Assembly (NCBI GenBank): GCA_035578905.1
Contig: JAQJVL010000693.1
Coordinates: 335,001 to 399,000, forward strand
Reading direction: 5' to 3'
DNA: 64,000 nucleotides
Source: Stictocephala bisonia
Taxonomy: Eukaryota; Arthropoda; Insecta; Hemiptera; Membracidae
This document shows positions 49,086 to 61,545 of the stretch, piece after piece; the stretch's first letter is position 1; each line of letters begins with the position of its first letter. Made by a program: the position numbers and the translations under genes. The notes under the pieces are model-generated. The model searched no databases. It worked only from the letters and a program-made list of their open reading frames with translations, and was not told the origin of the DNA.

Positions 49086-49748
49086 TCATAAAACATTGAT
49101 GAGGTTTAACTAAGTGTAGTGGAATGTACAGTGCAGAAAACTATTATCGAAGCATATTTATGCCTACCATATACACTACAAAGCAATAAAATCAAAATGA
49201 AACTTTTATTTGCCATGATGATTGTTTAGTTTTATGAATCTTTTATTTTAAAAAAAAAGGATTTAAAATATTGTTTTTAGTTTTTTATCTTAGACTGAAA
49301 CTTTCTTGACAAACTTATTTTGAAACTAGTTTTATAATAAAATGACAAAAAAGTAGTAGATATTCACAGTGTTTCATATTTTCTTAGTTTAAGTGTGTTG
49401 ATTTTTTAGAAAAAAGGAAGAAAATTTAATTTGAACATCAGATTGCCTTTTTAAATTCTGATGACATTGCGTACATATATTTCCTAAGATCAGAAAAAAA
49501 TAAAAATGTGCAAATTCACTATTCATGTTGTTTATCTTGAAATGTGAATTAGGATTTGAAAACTGTTTGTTGTTTGTGATAATCTCTTTGTTTTTTAAAG
49601 TATAACCTGTAATATTTGTAGATAATTTATTCATCATATAATACTGTTGTTCATTGTGATGATATGTGTTATGAATTTCATTGTTATTTTTCAATACAAA
49701 TCAATGAAATATCAACAAAACTTGGTCTCAACAAGGTATTCTGTTTAG

Positions 49749-49942
49749 GAGCGCCTCAGATCCTTCGGGAAGGAGGGGAAGATGCTAGTATAGAGGTGGT
49801 GGTGATGCGAGGACAGAACGCCCTCCTGAGACAAGTAGTATGTGCAGATCCTAGGCCTAAGAAGTTAGTCTGGGAGTGGGGAAGCCTACATCTAGGTGCA
49901 GGTCAAGGCCAAGGAAGATACCATGCACAAGATCTTATTCAG
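49749..49942 (+). CDS. Ig-superfamily adhesion protein, exon for first half of Ig domain 5
   Basis: The acceptor is TATTCTGTTTAG and the donor TTCAG|GTATTT; the exon is 194 bp, entering in phase 1 and leaving in phase 0. It reads G-A-P-Q-I-L-R-E, then VVVMRGQNALLRQVVCADPR, PKKLVWEWGSLHL and a glycine/glutamine-rich turn leading to RYHAQDLIQ. The B-strand cysteine is in V-V-C-A-D-P-R-P and the C-strand tryptophan in V-W-E-W-G. The domain finishes on the exon at 50724. The break at Q|D is the only phase-0 junction inside the ectodomain seen here. Confidence 0.93.
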
Positions 49943-50723
49943 GTATTTCTAGCTCTTAAGGGGCTATATGGCGAGACGTAAATAAAACAAGAAGGTATAT
50001 CTTTAATTTTGGCTGTTCTAGATCTTTTAAAAATTAAAGAAATCCTTGGTCCTTGTGTTTCTTTTTTAATAAGCAATGTGTAAGAGTGTTTTGGATTGAA
50101 ATTGCTTCTTAAAATTACCCTTGAACAATCTATTATGCATACTATTTTTATATACACTTCGCTAAAGCTTTGTTCCAGAATTTTAAATCAAGTCCCTTGA
50201 AACATTTCAATAAAAATAGATTTTCAAAAACTATAAACTCATACAGACGGCAAAGTTGCTAGGATTTATTGGAGATTTAGTTCCATTTAAGAGTTATGTC
50301 TCAACAACTGACTAATGAAACAAACAATTTACTCCATCCAAGAGTTCCTTCAGTGGCAGACAACATCTCATAACATACACTTAACATGGACGCTATTATA
50401 TCAAATATACGTTTTGATATCAAAATTTTTCTCTATTAAAATGTGTAATAAAGAATGTTTTGTTTTGATTTAACAATTTTTGCTTTAGGTGCTGTCTCTA
50501 AAGTTTTAGTTACTAGTGACATTTTGGGTAGTAATTGTTAACTGGAGTCATTGGTTAATGCACCAGATACCTCTTAAAATGTTGAATAAATACATAAGCC
50601 AGTAGGCAGAGTACAGATGAGATCTGTACATTTATGATAGATTTCCTACAATCATCCTGTTTTCATGTGTAAATCTAAGTAGTTAATTTTTAACAAATAT
50701 TTTACCTTTTTCCGCTGATACAG

Positions 50724-50856
50724 GATGAGCGAGAAGACTGCTACGAAGCTCGCCTCAACATTCAGGAGGTGGAGCTCTCAGACTCCCGCAACTACTTCAT
50801 GTTCGTGGAGAATGACCGAGGAAGTGATCGATACTCAGTGCGGTTGGCCGTCCGTG
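50724..50856 (+). CDS. Ig-superfamily adhesion protein, exon for second half of Ig domain 5
   Basis: The acceptor is CGCTGATACAG. The exon reads DEREDCYEARLNIQEVELSD, SRNYFMFVENDRGSDRYS and V-R-L-A-V-R, completing Ig5 with the F-strand cysteine in E-D-C-Y-E-A-R. I place the 3' end at 50856 because phase 1 there joins cleanly to the transmembrane exon, giving R-E-P-I-A-M. The donor is then G|GTTCGT, clearly weaker than every other donor in this gene. The alternative GTATAC five bases on (exon end 50860) puts the transmembrane exon out of frame. Read-through would add 23 residues before TAA at 50925-50927, giving a form without a membrane anchor. Confidence 0.9.
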
Positions 50857-51112
50857 GTTCGTATACTGGCAAGTCAATCCCACCTTTTGTTTTGACTCAC
50901 AGTAGAGTTACGGCTAAAAACTACTAACCAGTTATTGCACTGCATGTCATTTTGTTTATTTCACCTTAGTTAAAAGCTTGATAGTTTTACATATTGATTT
51001 AGTTTAAAGTATTATATCATTAAAATTAATATTTTATAAGTACTATCTAATATAGTTTGATTCTTTACCCATTTCAAATAGGTTAATCATATGAATTTTA
51101 CATATGTTTGTA

Positions 51113-51553
51113 GAGTCTACAGAGGCTGTTGGAGGCGGTTGACCAAGTTGGTATAATACCATAAGAACACTGTTATTTTCGAACTGGACATACGATCACG
51201 CATAACCAAATCAAACAGTTATTTTTAAAGAGATTTTTTCCAAAAAAATTGCATTTGATCAAGAATAAATTCTGCGTCGGAATTGCTTTGCGAATAATTC
51301 CTAATTAGCTCAATATAAAAAATATAAAACATATTTAGTTCGAAGTTTTTATTTTCACCTATGTTTCAAAACTAGGCTTATGTATTCAAAATATGAAAAG
51401 CAAACCAAATTTGCAATATGATAAAGTTTAACATCACACCTCATACACAATTTTTGGTAAATACTGTAAATAACGAAAAAATATGGATTTGCAAATAACA
51501 TGGTTCTTATGGGATTAAAACCAACATGGTCGACAGCCTCCATAGAATCTTAA
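51113..51553 (+). mobile_element. MITE-like element with about 50-bp terminal inverted repeats
   Basis: The left end (AGAGTCTACAGAGGCTGT, then GTTGACCAAGTTGGT and CCATAAGAAC) is matched by the reverse complement of the right end (AAGATTCTATGGAGGCTGT, CGACCATGTTGG, CCCATAAGAAC). The left arm has about 9 extra bases. The interior has no transposase frame. A second, inverted copy is at 44490-44850. Confidence 0.8.
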
Positions 51554-51884
51554 AGTGGCCATTTCCCAAACTGCTATGACACCGCCCTATTCTACAATAT
51601 ATGTATAATTTACAAGCTAAAATATGATTTTCTCTTGTAACTGTAGAGTTCATGATTATTATCATAACAAGTTACAGTGAACAATTTATAATTAATAAAT
51701 ATCCAATACAGTGTTTTTGTTTATTATAAATTTGTTAGTTAGAAATAGTGAAAAATGAAATTAAAATGCCTGTAACATAAATTAAAATGCAGTTAAATAA
51801 AAAATATTTAACTGTAGAATTATTATATAAAATACTATATTTTTGAAAAAAATATGCTCCACTAAAACAGTTTTTTTCTTATAA

Positions 51885-51980
51885 AATAACACTTCAAGTG
51901 TTGCGATATGATCATTGCTACGAACCAAATACTTTAAATAGAAACAGATGTTTTTAGTGTTTTTCCATGGAGTCTGGCTG
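51885..51980 (-). repeat. Dispersed repeat P, short inverted fragment
   Basis: ACACTTCAAGTGTTGCGATA, AAATAGAAACAGATGT and AGTGTTTTTCCATGGAG are the reverse complement of the left part of repeat P at 48630-48720. This is the third copy of the family and also lacks the 3-kb insertion. Confidence 0.6.
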
Positions 51981-52966
51981 AGGTCAAGACCAACTGAAGT
52001 ATTTTCTGTACTAAATGTTAAATAAAAATTAAATTTTGTTGATTTATAAAAACATTAATACTAAGCAAAAATTTAAAATCATAAAAAATAATGTCATAAA
52101 ACCGCCAAAGTGTCCAGAGTGTCCCTAATAAGAAAAAAAGAAAAAACAATCAGTAGCCCATGACTTTACTATTATTGTCTTAAAAAATAATAATGAGACA
52201 ATTATTTATTTTTTAATTTTATTTCCTTAAGTTTCCAGAAAACATACTATTTGTTAGCAACTTTTTCCTGCTTGATTGTAACATTAATTAATATCTATAA
52301 ACCAATTCAGCAAACATTTGTTGTAAGAACTATTGATTAAAACAACCTGTTATTATTAATTTATATTATTGATTTTTGATTAAAATTAAATAATGATTTT
52401 ATCAATATATGACAGCTTTGTTTTTAATATATTATTACTGAACGAAAAATAAAGATTAAACCAAAATTTATTAAATTCCATGTCATATGTGTAAAATTTA
52501 AAATACTCGTATAACATACTATGTTGGGTTAATTTTCAATAGATAATCTTTACACACTGGATTTAAAATTTTATTAGATAGTATTTAAATATGATTAAGT
52601 ATAGATTAATAACACTATAAACTGATTAATTAATTAATCATTTTAAAATATCCTTTATTATGATTATAACATTTAGTTGTGTTACATATAGTATAATGTT
52701 ATCAAATTATTTTAGTGTCATACATTTTTAGAGACAACCACTATTGCCATATAATGTACACAGCAGCATTACACAATTAAATAATGTAATTTCAAATATG
52801 TAGGCTTCTGTAGTTGTTTTGATGAATATTTTGAAGAATAGCACATCTGAGTCAGATAAAATGAGAAAGTTTATTACTAATTGTCTGTGTAGTTTCATTT
52901 ATGTATTTAAAAAATATTCAATAATATTTTCTTTCTTTTTTTTTTTTTTTTTTTTTTTTTGTACAG

Positions 52967-52989
52967 TCTATGATGAAAAACCAAAATAA
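52967..52989 (+). other. Possible alternative terminal exon (soluble isoform), speculative
   Basis: An unbroken run of 27 T after CTTTC leads to GTACAG, the strongest-looking pyrimidine tract in this intron. If the phase-1 end of the Ig5 exon (50856) spliced here it would add V-Y-D-E-K-P-K and stop at TAA 52987-52989. AATAAA-like signals lie at 52984 and 53092. The product would be the five-Ig ectodomain without the transmembrane helix. Poly-T runs are common in this genome, so chance is a strong alternative. Confidence 0.15.
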
Positions 52990-54961
52990 ATAGAGATATT
53001 TTAACTGAAATATGGAACATGGTCATTTGCTTTTATCTTGTGGAATTTATCTTATTATGATTTATTACACTTCTTCGCTGAGCGATCTTTTAAAAATAAA
53101 ACAATATCAACAAAATGAACATAAAATAAATGATAAATTATTCTACTGCATCAATATTTATATACCTTACAAAATAGTATAATAATCATTGTATGGAATA
53201 AGATAACAATGTGCTAGAACTCAATTTGACCTCAAGCGTAGATGCAGGAATGTGTCATCCACATATGGTGCAAACAACACATGATGCCTATGTGCGGTTC
53301 CACATCGAAATGGTTAAATCCCATGTGTAGACAGAGTCATATTTATAGTTTGAAAATACATTAAATGTGGAATTGTGTTAAAAAAGAAAGTTTTTTCAAA
53401 AATTTGCCATTTATGCTATTTTAAACCCACAATAATTCTATTGTACTATAAATTTTAGGTGTAAAAAAAACAATCATAGGCCAGTTACCTCTCAATAAAT
53501 AACAACAAAATATTCATATATAGATATGTTCATTATATTTTATTGGCAGCATATTTACTATTAAATATTGTCAACCAATTAAATAAGTACAACATTGAAA
53601 TGTTCTACACTAAATTGAAAATGTTATTATAGTTACAATAATTATGTGGTAGCTGTTATACTGTGAACTATATAAAATTAACTAATATTGTAACTATAAC
53701 AAATGATTTTGTTTTGATTGCTGATGTTTACTGGTATTCAAGTTATGTAACATAGTACAAATAGGAGAATGTCCAGAAACAAATTGAAATCAACCAACCA
53801 TTTCTAGATAAAAATGAGAAATTTCAACTAACCAAAATAAGTATGGTTGTTTTGTTAAATACTTTTGAATAATGACTCAAACAACATTCTGCGACTTGAC
53901 AAAAATTACTACAAACCATAGTAGAATATATTCAGGTCGGTTCTGGTTTTCAGTAATCTTTCATGTATTTAAAATGTTCCTTCACTGCAGGAGAAGGTCA
54001 ACCAATTATTTGTCTAATTATTTGCCAGCAATTACTGAAATCTCTGTTATAACTGATAAGTCCGTCTTTAATTATCTGTCTGGTTAAACCGTCATGTCTC
54101 CAAGTATCGTTGTGTTAGTTCAAAATGCCTCTAGCCAACTGAATGGAGATCTGTTTGTTGCTTGAATGAGGCAGGGAGAAAGGTCGGATAGTTTTATGTT
54201 TATTTCTGGGATGTATTGCAAAAGTCAAAAGTAACGGTGCATTGTTCAGCCAATGTTAGAAAATAAAACTTATTCTTTGACTGAAAGCTTGGTGGTTAGA
54301 GTGTTAAAAGCACATTTCTTACTTTAAATAGTTGAAAAGGTATTTTCTTTTTATCTATATATTTGAAGGTTACTATCGACTCTCTTTGCTTTGTTTCTCA
54401 TTCTACACCAGTAACATATTTAATATATGTATGATAAGTTGTTATGGAACAAAGACCATACCCATCTTGGTATTTGATGGGTTTGACCATACTCCCAGGA
54501 TTTGATTCATCAACATTGAAAGCAGAATAGATAATTAACGCTAGGTTAGCCAAAGGACTTGTTTTTTATAAACAAATAAAATTCCATTAAAAAGTTTACT
54601 TGTTTATGAATAACCACTTCAGTCAATGTTATTTTATGGATACAATCAAAGGAAAAAATAGCAAACTTTATGTTTAAAATTTATTACTTATAAAAGGATC
54701 TTTTTAGTTTTAATATTTGTCAATTTATGTTAATTAAAATTCAATAATCTTGCATTTAATTCACTAGCTCAACACTGTTTTTACTTAACACAACTTTTAT
54801 AGCCATAAAACATGGCTTAATTATATTTTATGATTTGATAGAAATTGTAAAATAATATCTGCCATTTAATTGGATCTATTCATAAGTTGATTGAATTGCA
54901 AATACTATGTTTATGTAATACCTACGTTGACAATGCATTTAATAGACATGATTGTCCACAG
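52990..54961. other. Intron, nothing recognised
   Basis: AT-rich intron up to the transmembrane exon. The frame at 53872-54087 has no domain signal. Confidence 0.45.
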
Positions 54962-55075
54962 AGCCAATTGCTATGACCACTCTCATCAGTCTGGCTGGTG
55001 CGTGTTTTGTCATGTTCCTGCTGTGCATTCTATGTGGAGTCTACTGCGTTAGAGCAGAGAAATGCTGTTTTAACA
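54962..55075 (+). CDS. Ig-superfamily adhesion protein, transmembrane exon
   Basis: The acceptor is ATTGTCCACAG and the donor TTTAACA|GTAAGT; the exon is 114 bp, phase 1-1. It begins E-P-I-A-M-T-T, then a hydrophobic run from L-I-S-L-A-G through C-F-V-M-F-L-L to C-G-V-Y-C-V, about 22-23 residues. R-A-E-K-C-C-F-N follows. The run is long enough for one membrane-spanning helix and is followed by basic residues, as expected for a type I protein with the tail inside the cell. The C-C pair just inside the membrane could be palmitoylated. The short spacer between Ig5 and the membrane means there is no fibronectin domain, which argues against the Sidestep, Echinoid and Dscam families. Confidence 0.93.
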
Positions 55076-57220
55076 GTAAGTGGTATATCTGATTAAGTTA
55101 CTAAACAAATCTAATAGTTTTAAAGCATTGGTGCTTTGTTTATTATCATAAAATATAAAATAAACAAATGCTGTCACTCCAAAGCATGAATCTCAAAATT
55201 CAGCAGAAGGATTGCACATATGTGTGGAACATTTATTTTGGGCTTTTGTCAGTATATGCTTTTATTGCTTTTAAGACACAGATCGCCTAAAAGTGCACAG
55301 GATTAATATAACTAAATTAAATTTAACAGCGGTCCTCATTTAATAATAATCAGTACAATAAAATCGACTGAAAAAAACCTGGAGATAAATTGCATCAATC
55401 TAGTAGATAAATTAGGTTTGACCATTGAAAAAGTATGATGACTAACAGTAGAATTTGTACTTATCAAAACAAATAAAATGCTTTTATTTATTAAAACAAA
55501 CATATTTATTTATATCACAACTTATTTCCTGAATATAAATTTAGCCATCATAATTGTCAGGTCCCATATTTAGTTTTGAAATTTAGTTGGATAATCCAAA
55601 AGTCAACATGGAGTCTCTAGTTACTTTCTATTACTCTAGTTTCAAATTTTAGGAACATAACCCTTTATCTTTAGCCTGAAACCAGTTAAACAAAACATTT
55701 GTCTTCTTTATGTTATGATCTATATTTTTAAGTTTCAATGGACTTCTTTATCTATTATAATTTTAATGATATTTTGCATTTATCTCTCACATTATGTTTA
55801 TTTGTAAATGATCTAGAACAAAATATTTTTGAAACTCAGTTCACTGGTGCCCTTAATTAAATATATTATTGTAGCTGAATTAAAGGTTTTAACATATTCA
55901 AATGTTTTTAATATTTGTTTCACTTATATCGTATATGTTATGTCAATTCATTAAAGCATTTACTTCAAATAAATATTAATAAACAGTAAAATTAAGAACT
56001 CCTTCTTATTATTTCTGAACAAATTATTGGAATAGTTTTAGCTCTGTGAGAAAAAGTCTACTAAATAATAACAGAGACTGAAAACAATAACCAATAACTT
56101 TGAATGTCGGCTACACCTGTTTCAGGAGATCAAGAAGGGAATTTATGAGCAAGACTACAGTTCCATGAACATTTTTGTTAGTGTCTAGATGGACTTTAAC
56201 ATTTAACTTTTGTGGTTTGACAACTTTGACTGTAAACAAACAAGGATTGATACATATTATATAATAAATAGAAAAGAAGCTAAAGTTTGGTAAAAAAAAC
56301 GGAGTGTATGAAGCATCAATACGAGCATGAATCAAAAAATCCATATTATTTATGTAAAACTTCAATTAATTATTAAGTACTCTTTTTACTCTATTTGTAT
56401 TTCAACTTTCCTTTGCTTCAATAAATAACATAAAAACCACAACTTCCTCTTTGTATTTACTCCGAATAATAATTTATTATACTCATATTTATATCTTTCC
56501 TTTATAGGAGTAGATAAACTCTGTCAATAATTTTGTCTAAAGTGTATTCTATATTTCATAATAGATTTAAACTAAAATTATCAAAAAATCTAAAATCTCA
56601 TGAATGAGTACGGTAATTTTAAAATAAAATAAATATATTTAGATTAGGTTTTGAAAGTTTTGTACGCCAACGAGTTATTTAGACCTATTAATACATACTG
56701 TCACTATAACAAATCTTATTTTCTGTATATAGAGTACTATGCAAGTGTTTACTTTGTTAGTGAAATTTTAAGAGTAAACAATTGTATAAAGATATTGATA
56801 ACATTAATGTAGTGTTAACAATCGTACTCATCATTTCTTTTAAACTATTTATTCTTGGATCTGCACTGCAAACTATTGCCATGCAAAATTTGAACATTTA
56901 AACAGGAATTGAAGCTAATTATAACATTAAAAGATGAAATTGTTAAAACATTTCAGGAAAGTTTAATCCAGATCTTCGCTAAATTAGGTAAATGTTGTTT
57001 GATAAGTGTTTAACCTTTTCAGTATCTATGTAATTTTGGTTGCAAGAAGGCTTAAAAAAATTATTCCAGTTCTGATGGTCAAAGTCAAATCATTTATTAC
57101 CACAAACAATAGAAAAAAATTGTAAAGGATAAACATAATTATCATAATTATGTAGTAAAATTATCATAATTACGGTATTAACTTCAACATTGTATACTAA
57201 AACTACAATATACTATCATT
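55076..57220. other. Intron, nothing recognised
   Basis: AT-rich intron without coding signal. Confidence 0.45.
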
Positions 57221-57224
57221 ACTA

Positions 57225-58113
57225 AAACTATTCTTTATTTTCAAGTAAATAGTCCTGGACACTGTAGTACTCCTTTTGAATTAATTTTTCTGTTCGATTG
57301 GCTTTTAAATTTGTTGGGATTATTAGCATTCTTTATGTACTGTGGTAGGGAATTAAACAATTATATGCAGGAAGAATATGTTTAGTTTATAAAAAAAGTT
57401 GTGTTATGGTTAGGTAGGGTTATTGTGTTATTGTGACGCAGTTGGTATCTATGGTTATTTGAAATATGTGATGAAAATAAATCAAATTATATTATTAGAA
57501 ATGTCGGGCTGTTAGGGATATAAATTGATGGGAAAGTTAGTATGCCTTTCTCTCAAAATAGTGATCTGCATGACTGGCTTCTGGCCAAGTGAAAAACTAT
57601 TCAAACTGCTCTTTTCTGCAACCTGAAAACATACTGAGCCTTGGTGCTTTCGAGGGCCAAAATTAGTACTGCAGAGGATAAATAAGGATAAAAGCAACCA
57701 TGTCACAACAGGATGTCACCATTTTCTAAACAGGCAAGTCGAGATAGTAAAAAATACTGCTACTTAGCCTACTTGTTTCTTTTTTAATATGGTTTGAAAA
57801 GTTCAGATTACGGTCAAAAGTAACACCGAGATAATTCACGGTGGTTGAAGGACTAAACTCGTTGTCACTTACGATAATATTCAAACAATCGCTATCCAAC
57901 TGGTTTCTGATCTACTAGCTTGGTCTTCGTGGCATTGATACATAAAGAGTTTTCCTCCAACCACTGATATACTTAGGTTTATCACACAATGAGCTCCCGT
58001 CTAAAAACATTCCATTCTCCAGCTGTGCCCTACTCTTAACAGAAACTACAAGGGATGTATCATCAGCAAAGAAGTACAAGTGAGAGTTCGATATACACCT
58101 GGCTATGTCATTA

Positions 58114-58161
<48 letters not shown>

Positions 58162-58200
58162 ACAGGACCAAGAACTAATCCATTTACATTAAAACCATCC
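57225..58200 (-). pseudogene. Non-LTR reverse transcriptase fragment with internal A45 tract
   Basis: The minus strand reads NGLVLGPV, then 15 phenylalanine codons, then INDIARCISNSHLYFFADDT and SLVVSVKSR. FADD is the RT catalytic motif, and GPV...INDI is the block just before it. Further on, in another frame, come CLNIIVSDNE and VNYLGVTFDRNLNFSNHIKK at about 57860-57790. After more shifts there is SLPQYIKNANNPNKFK, and KEYYSVQDYLLENKE with a stop near 57225. The 5' part is missing and several frameshifts are present, so it is dead. The homopolymer occupies the place of about five or six ordinary residues (compare ALFIIYVN in the element at 22940). Confidence 0.85.
58116..58160. repeat. A45 homopolymer inside the RT fragment
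   Basis: Forty-five consecutive A on the plus strand, between TTAAT and CACAGG. On the coding strand of the RT remnant it reads as 15 in-frame TTT codons, so the flanking frame is kept. Confidence 0.95.
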
Positions 58201-58383
58201 ATTGAACATTTATATTCAATACAGCATACAATATTTTCAATGAAACTTTACAAAAGATGTCATAACGTCATACTTTGCCATATATCTAAAATTAAAATTG
58301 TTCGATGGTTCTGAGCTTTGAGTGTTGGAGCGAAATTGCCTAATGAAATGAAACTAAAAGTACATGTTACATCTCATAAACAT

Positions 58384-61300
58384 TTTATTAGTTACGGTTT
58401 TCTTCACTAATATACTCATACAACAATTGTATTGGGATGTACTCATACAAAAATTGTATTGAGATGTACATATACGTTTATTAGTTACTGTTTTCTTCAC
58501 TAATATACTCATACAACAATTGTATTGGGATATACTTATACGTTTATTAGTTACGGTTTTCTTCACTAATATACTCATACAACAATTGTATTGGGATGTA
58601 CTTATACGTTTATTAGTTACGGTTTTCTTCACTAATATACTCATACAACAATTGTATTGGGATGTACTTATACGTTTATTAGTTACGGTTTTCCTCACTA
58701 ATATACTCATACAACAATTGTATTGGGATGTACTTATACGTTTATTAGTTACGGTTTTCTTCACTAATATACTCATACAACAATTGTATTGGGATGTACT
58801 TATACGTTTATTAGTTACGGTTTTCTTCACTAATATACTCATACAACAATTGTATTGGGATGTACTTATACGTTTATTAGTTACGGTTTTCCTCACTAAT
58901 ATACTCATACAACAATTGTATTGGGATGTACTTATACGTTTATTAGTTACGGTTTTCTTCACTAATATACTCATACAACAATTGTATTGGGATGTACTTA
59001 TACGTTTATTAGTTACGGTTTTCTTCACTAATATACTCATACAACAATTGTATTGGGATGTACTTATACGTTTATTAGTTACGGTTTTCTTCACTAATAT
59101 ACTCATACAACAATTGTATTGGGATGTACTTATACGTTTATTAGTTACGGTTTTCCTCACTAATATACTCATACAACAATTGTATTGGGATGTACTTATA
59201 CGTTTATTAGTTACGGTTTTCTTCACTAATATACTCATACAACAATTGTATTGGGATGTACTTATACGTTTATTAGTTACGGTTTTTTCACTAATATACT
59301 CATACAACAATTGTATTAGGATATACGTATACATTTATTAGTTATGGTTTTCTTCACTAATATACTCATACAACAATTGTATTGGGATGTACTTATACGT
59401 TTATTAGTTATGGTTTTCTTCACTAATATACTCATACAACAATTGTATTGGGATGTACTTATACGTTTATTAGTTACGGTTTTCCTCACTAATATACTCA
59501 TACAACAATTGTATTGGGATGTACTTATACGTTTATTAGTTATGGTTTTCTTCACTAATATACTCATACAACAATTGTATTGGGATGTACTTATACGTTT
59601 ATTAGTTACGGTTTTCCTCACTAATATACTCATACAACAATTGTATTGGGATGTACTTATACGTTTATTAGTTACGGTTTTCCTCACTAATATACTCATA
59701 CAACAATTGTATTGGGATGTACTTATACGTTTATTAGTTATGGTTTTCTTTACTAATATACTCATACAACAATTGTATTGGGATGTACTTATACGTTTAT
59801 TAGTTATGGTATTTCTTCACTAATATACTCATACAACAATTGTATTGGGATGTACTTATACGTTTATTAGTTACGGTTTTCTTCACTAATATACTCATAC
59901 AACAATTGTATTGGGATGTACTTATACGTTTATTAGTTACGGTTTTCCTCACTAATATACTCATACAACAATTGTATTGGGATGTACTTATACGTTTATT
60001 AGTTACGGTTTTCTTCACTAATATACTCATACAACAATTGTATTGGGATGTACTTATACGTTTATTAGTTACGGTTTTTTCACTAATATACTCATACAAC
60101 AATTGTATTAGGATATACGTATACATTTATTAGTTATGGTTTTCTTCACTAATATACTCATACAACAATTGTATTGGGATGTACTTATACGTTTATTAGT
60201 TATGGTTTTCTTCACTAATATACTCATACAACAATTGTATTGGGATGTACTTATACGTTTATTAGTTACGGTTTTCCTCACTAATATACTTATACAACAA
60301 TTGTATTGGGATGTACTTATACGTTTATTAGTTATGGTTTTCTTCACTAATATACTCATACAACAATTGTATTGGGATGTACTTATACGTTTATTAGTTA
60401 CGGTTTTCCTCACTAATATACTCATACAACAATTGTATTGGGATGTACTTATACGTTTATTAGTTACGGTTTTCCTCACTAATATACTCATACAACAATT
60501 GTATTGGGATGTACTTATACGTTTATTAGTTATGGTTTTCTTTACTAATATACTCATACAACAATTGTATTGGGATGTACTTATACGTTTATTAGTTATG
60601 GTATTTCTTCACTAATATACTCATACAACAATTGTATTGGGATGTACTTATACGTTTATTAGTTACGGTTTTCCTCACTAATATACTCATACAACAATTG
60701 TATTGGGATGTACTTATACGTTTATTAGTTACGGTTTTCTTCACTAATATACTCATACAACAATTGTATTGGGATGTACTTATACGTTTATTAGTTACGG
60801 TTTTCCTCACTAATATACTCATACAACAATTGTATTGGGATGTACTTATACGTTTATTAGTTACGGTTTTCCTCACTAATATACTCATACAACAATTGTA
60901 TTGGGATGTACTTATACGTTTATTAGTTACGGTTTTCCTCACTAATATACTCATACAACAATTGTATTGGGATGTACTTATACGTTTATTAGTTATGGTT
61001 TTCTTCACTAATATACTCATACAACAATTGTATTGGGATGTACTTATACGTTTATTAGTTATGGTTTTCTTCACTAATATACTCATACAACAATTGTATT
61101 GGGATGTACTTATACGTTTATTAGTTATGGTTTTCTTTACTAATATACTTATACAACAATTGTATTGGGATGTACTTATACGTTTATTAGTTACGGTTTT
61201 CCTCACTAATATACTCATACAACAATTGTATTGGGATGTACTTATACGTTTATTAGTTACGGTTTTCCTCACTAATATACTCATACAACAATTGTATTGG

Positions 61301-61537
61301 GATGTACTTATACGTTTATTAGTTACGGTTTTCCTCACTAATATACTCATACAACAATTGTATTAGGATGTACTTATACGTTTATTAGTTATGGTTTTCT
61401 TCACTAATATACTCATACAACAATTGTATTGGGATGTACTTATACGTTTATTAGTTACGGTTTTTTCACTAATATACTCATACAACAATTGTATTGGGAT
61501 GTACTTATACGTTTATTAGTTTTGTTTCTTACTTTAA
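58384..61537. repeat. 66-bp satellite, about 48 copies, with a 792-bp higher-order duplication
   Basis: The unit TTTATTAGTTACGGTTTTCT, TCACTAATATACTCATACAA, CAATTGTATTGGGATGTACT, TATACG is 66 bp. Variants are few: ACGG/ATGG, CTTCAC/CCTCAC/CTTTAC and an occasional 3-bp loss. A marker unit with TTTTTTCACTAATA, TTAGGATATACGTATACA occurs near 59281 and again near 60073, and the blocks that follow agree unit by unit at a shift of 792 bp (12 units). Because 66 is divisible by three and the unit has no stop in one frame of each strand, long open frames (up to 326 residues) run through it both ways. I do not regard these as genes. Confidence 0.97.
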
Positions 61538-61545
61538 ATATGACC

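Noticed and set aside
58354..61366. Long open frames of 97-326 residues on both strands with a 22-residue repeat
   Set aside because: They follow from a stop-free 66-bp satellite unit whose length is a multiple of three. They are open on both strands, have no start context and lie in an intron of the Ig gene.
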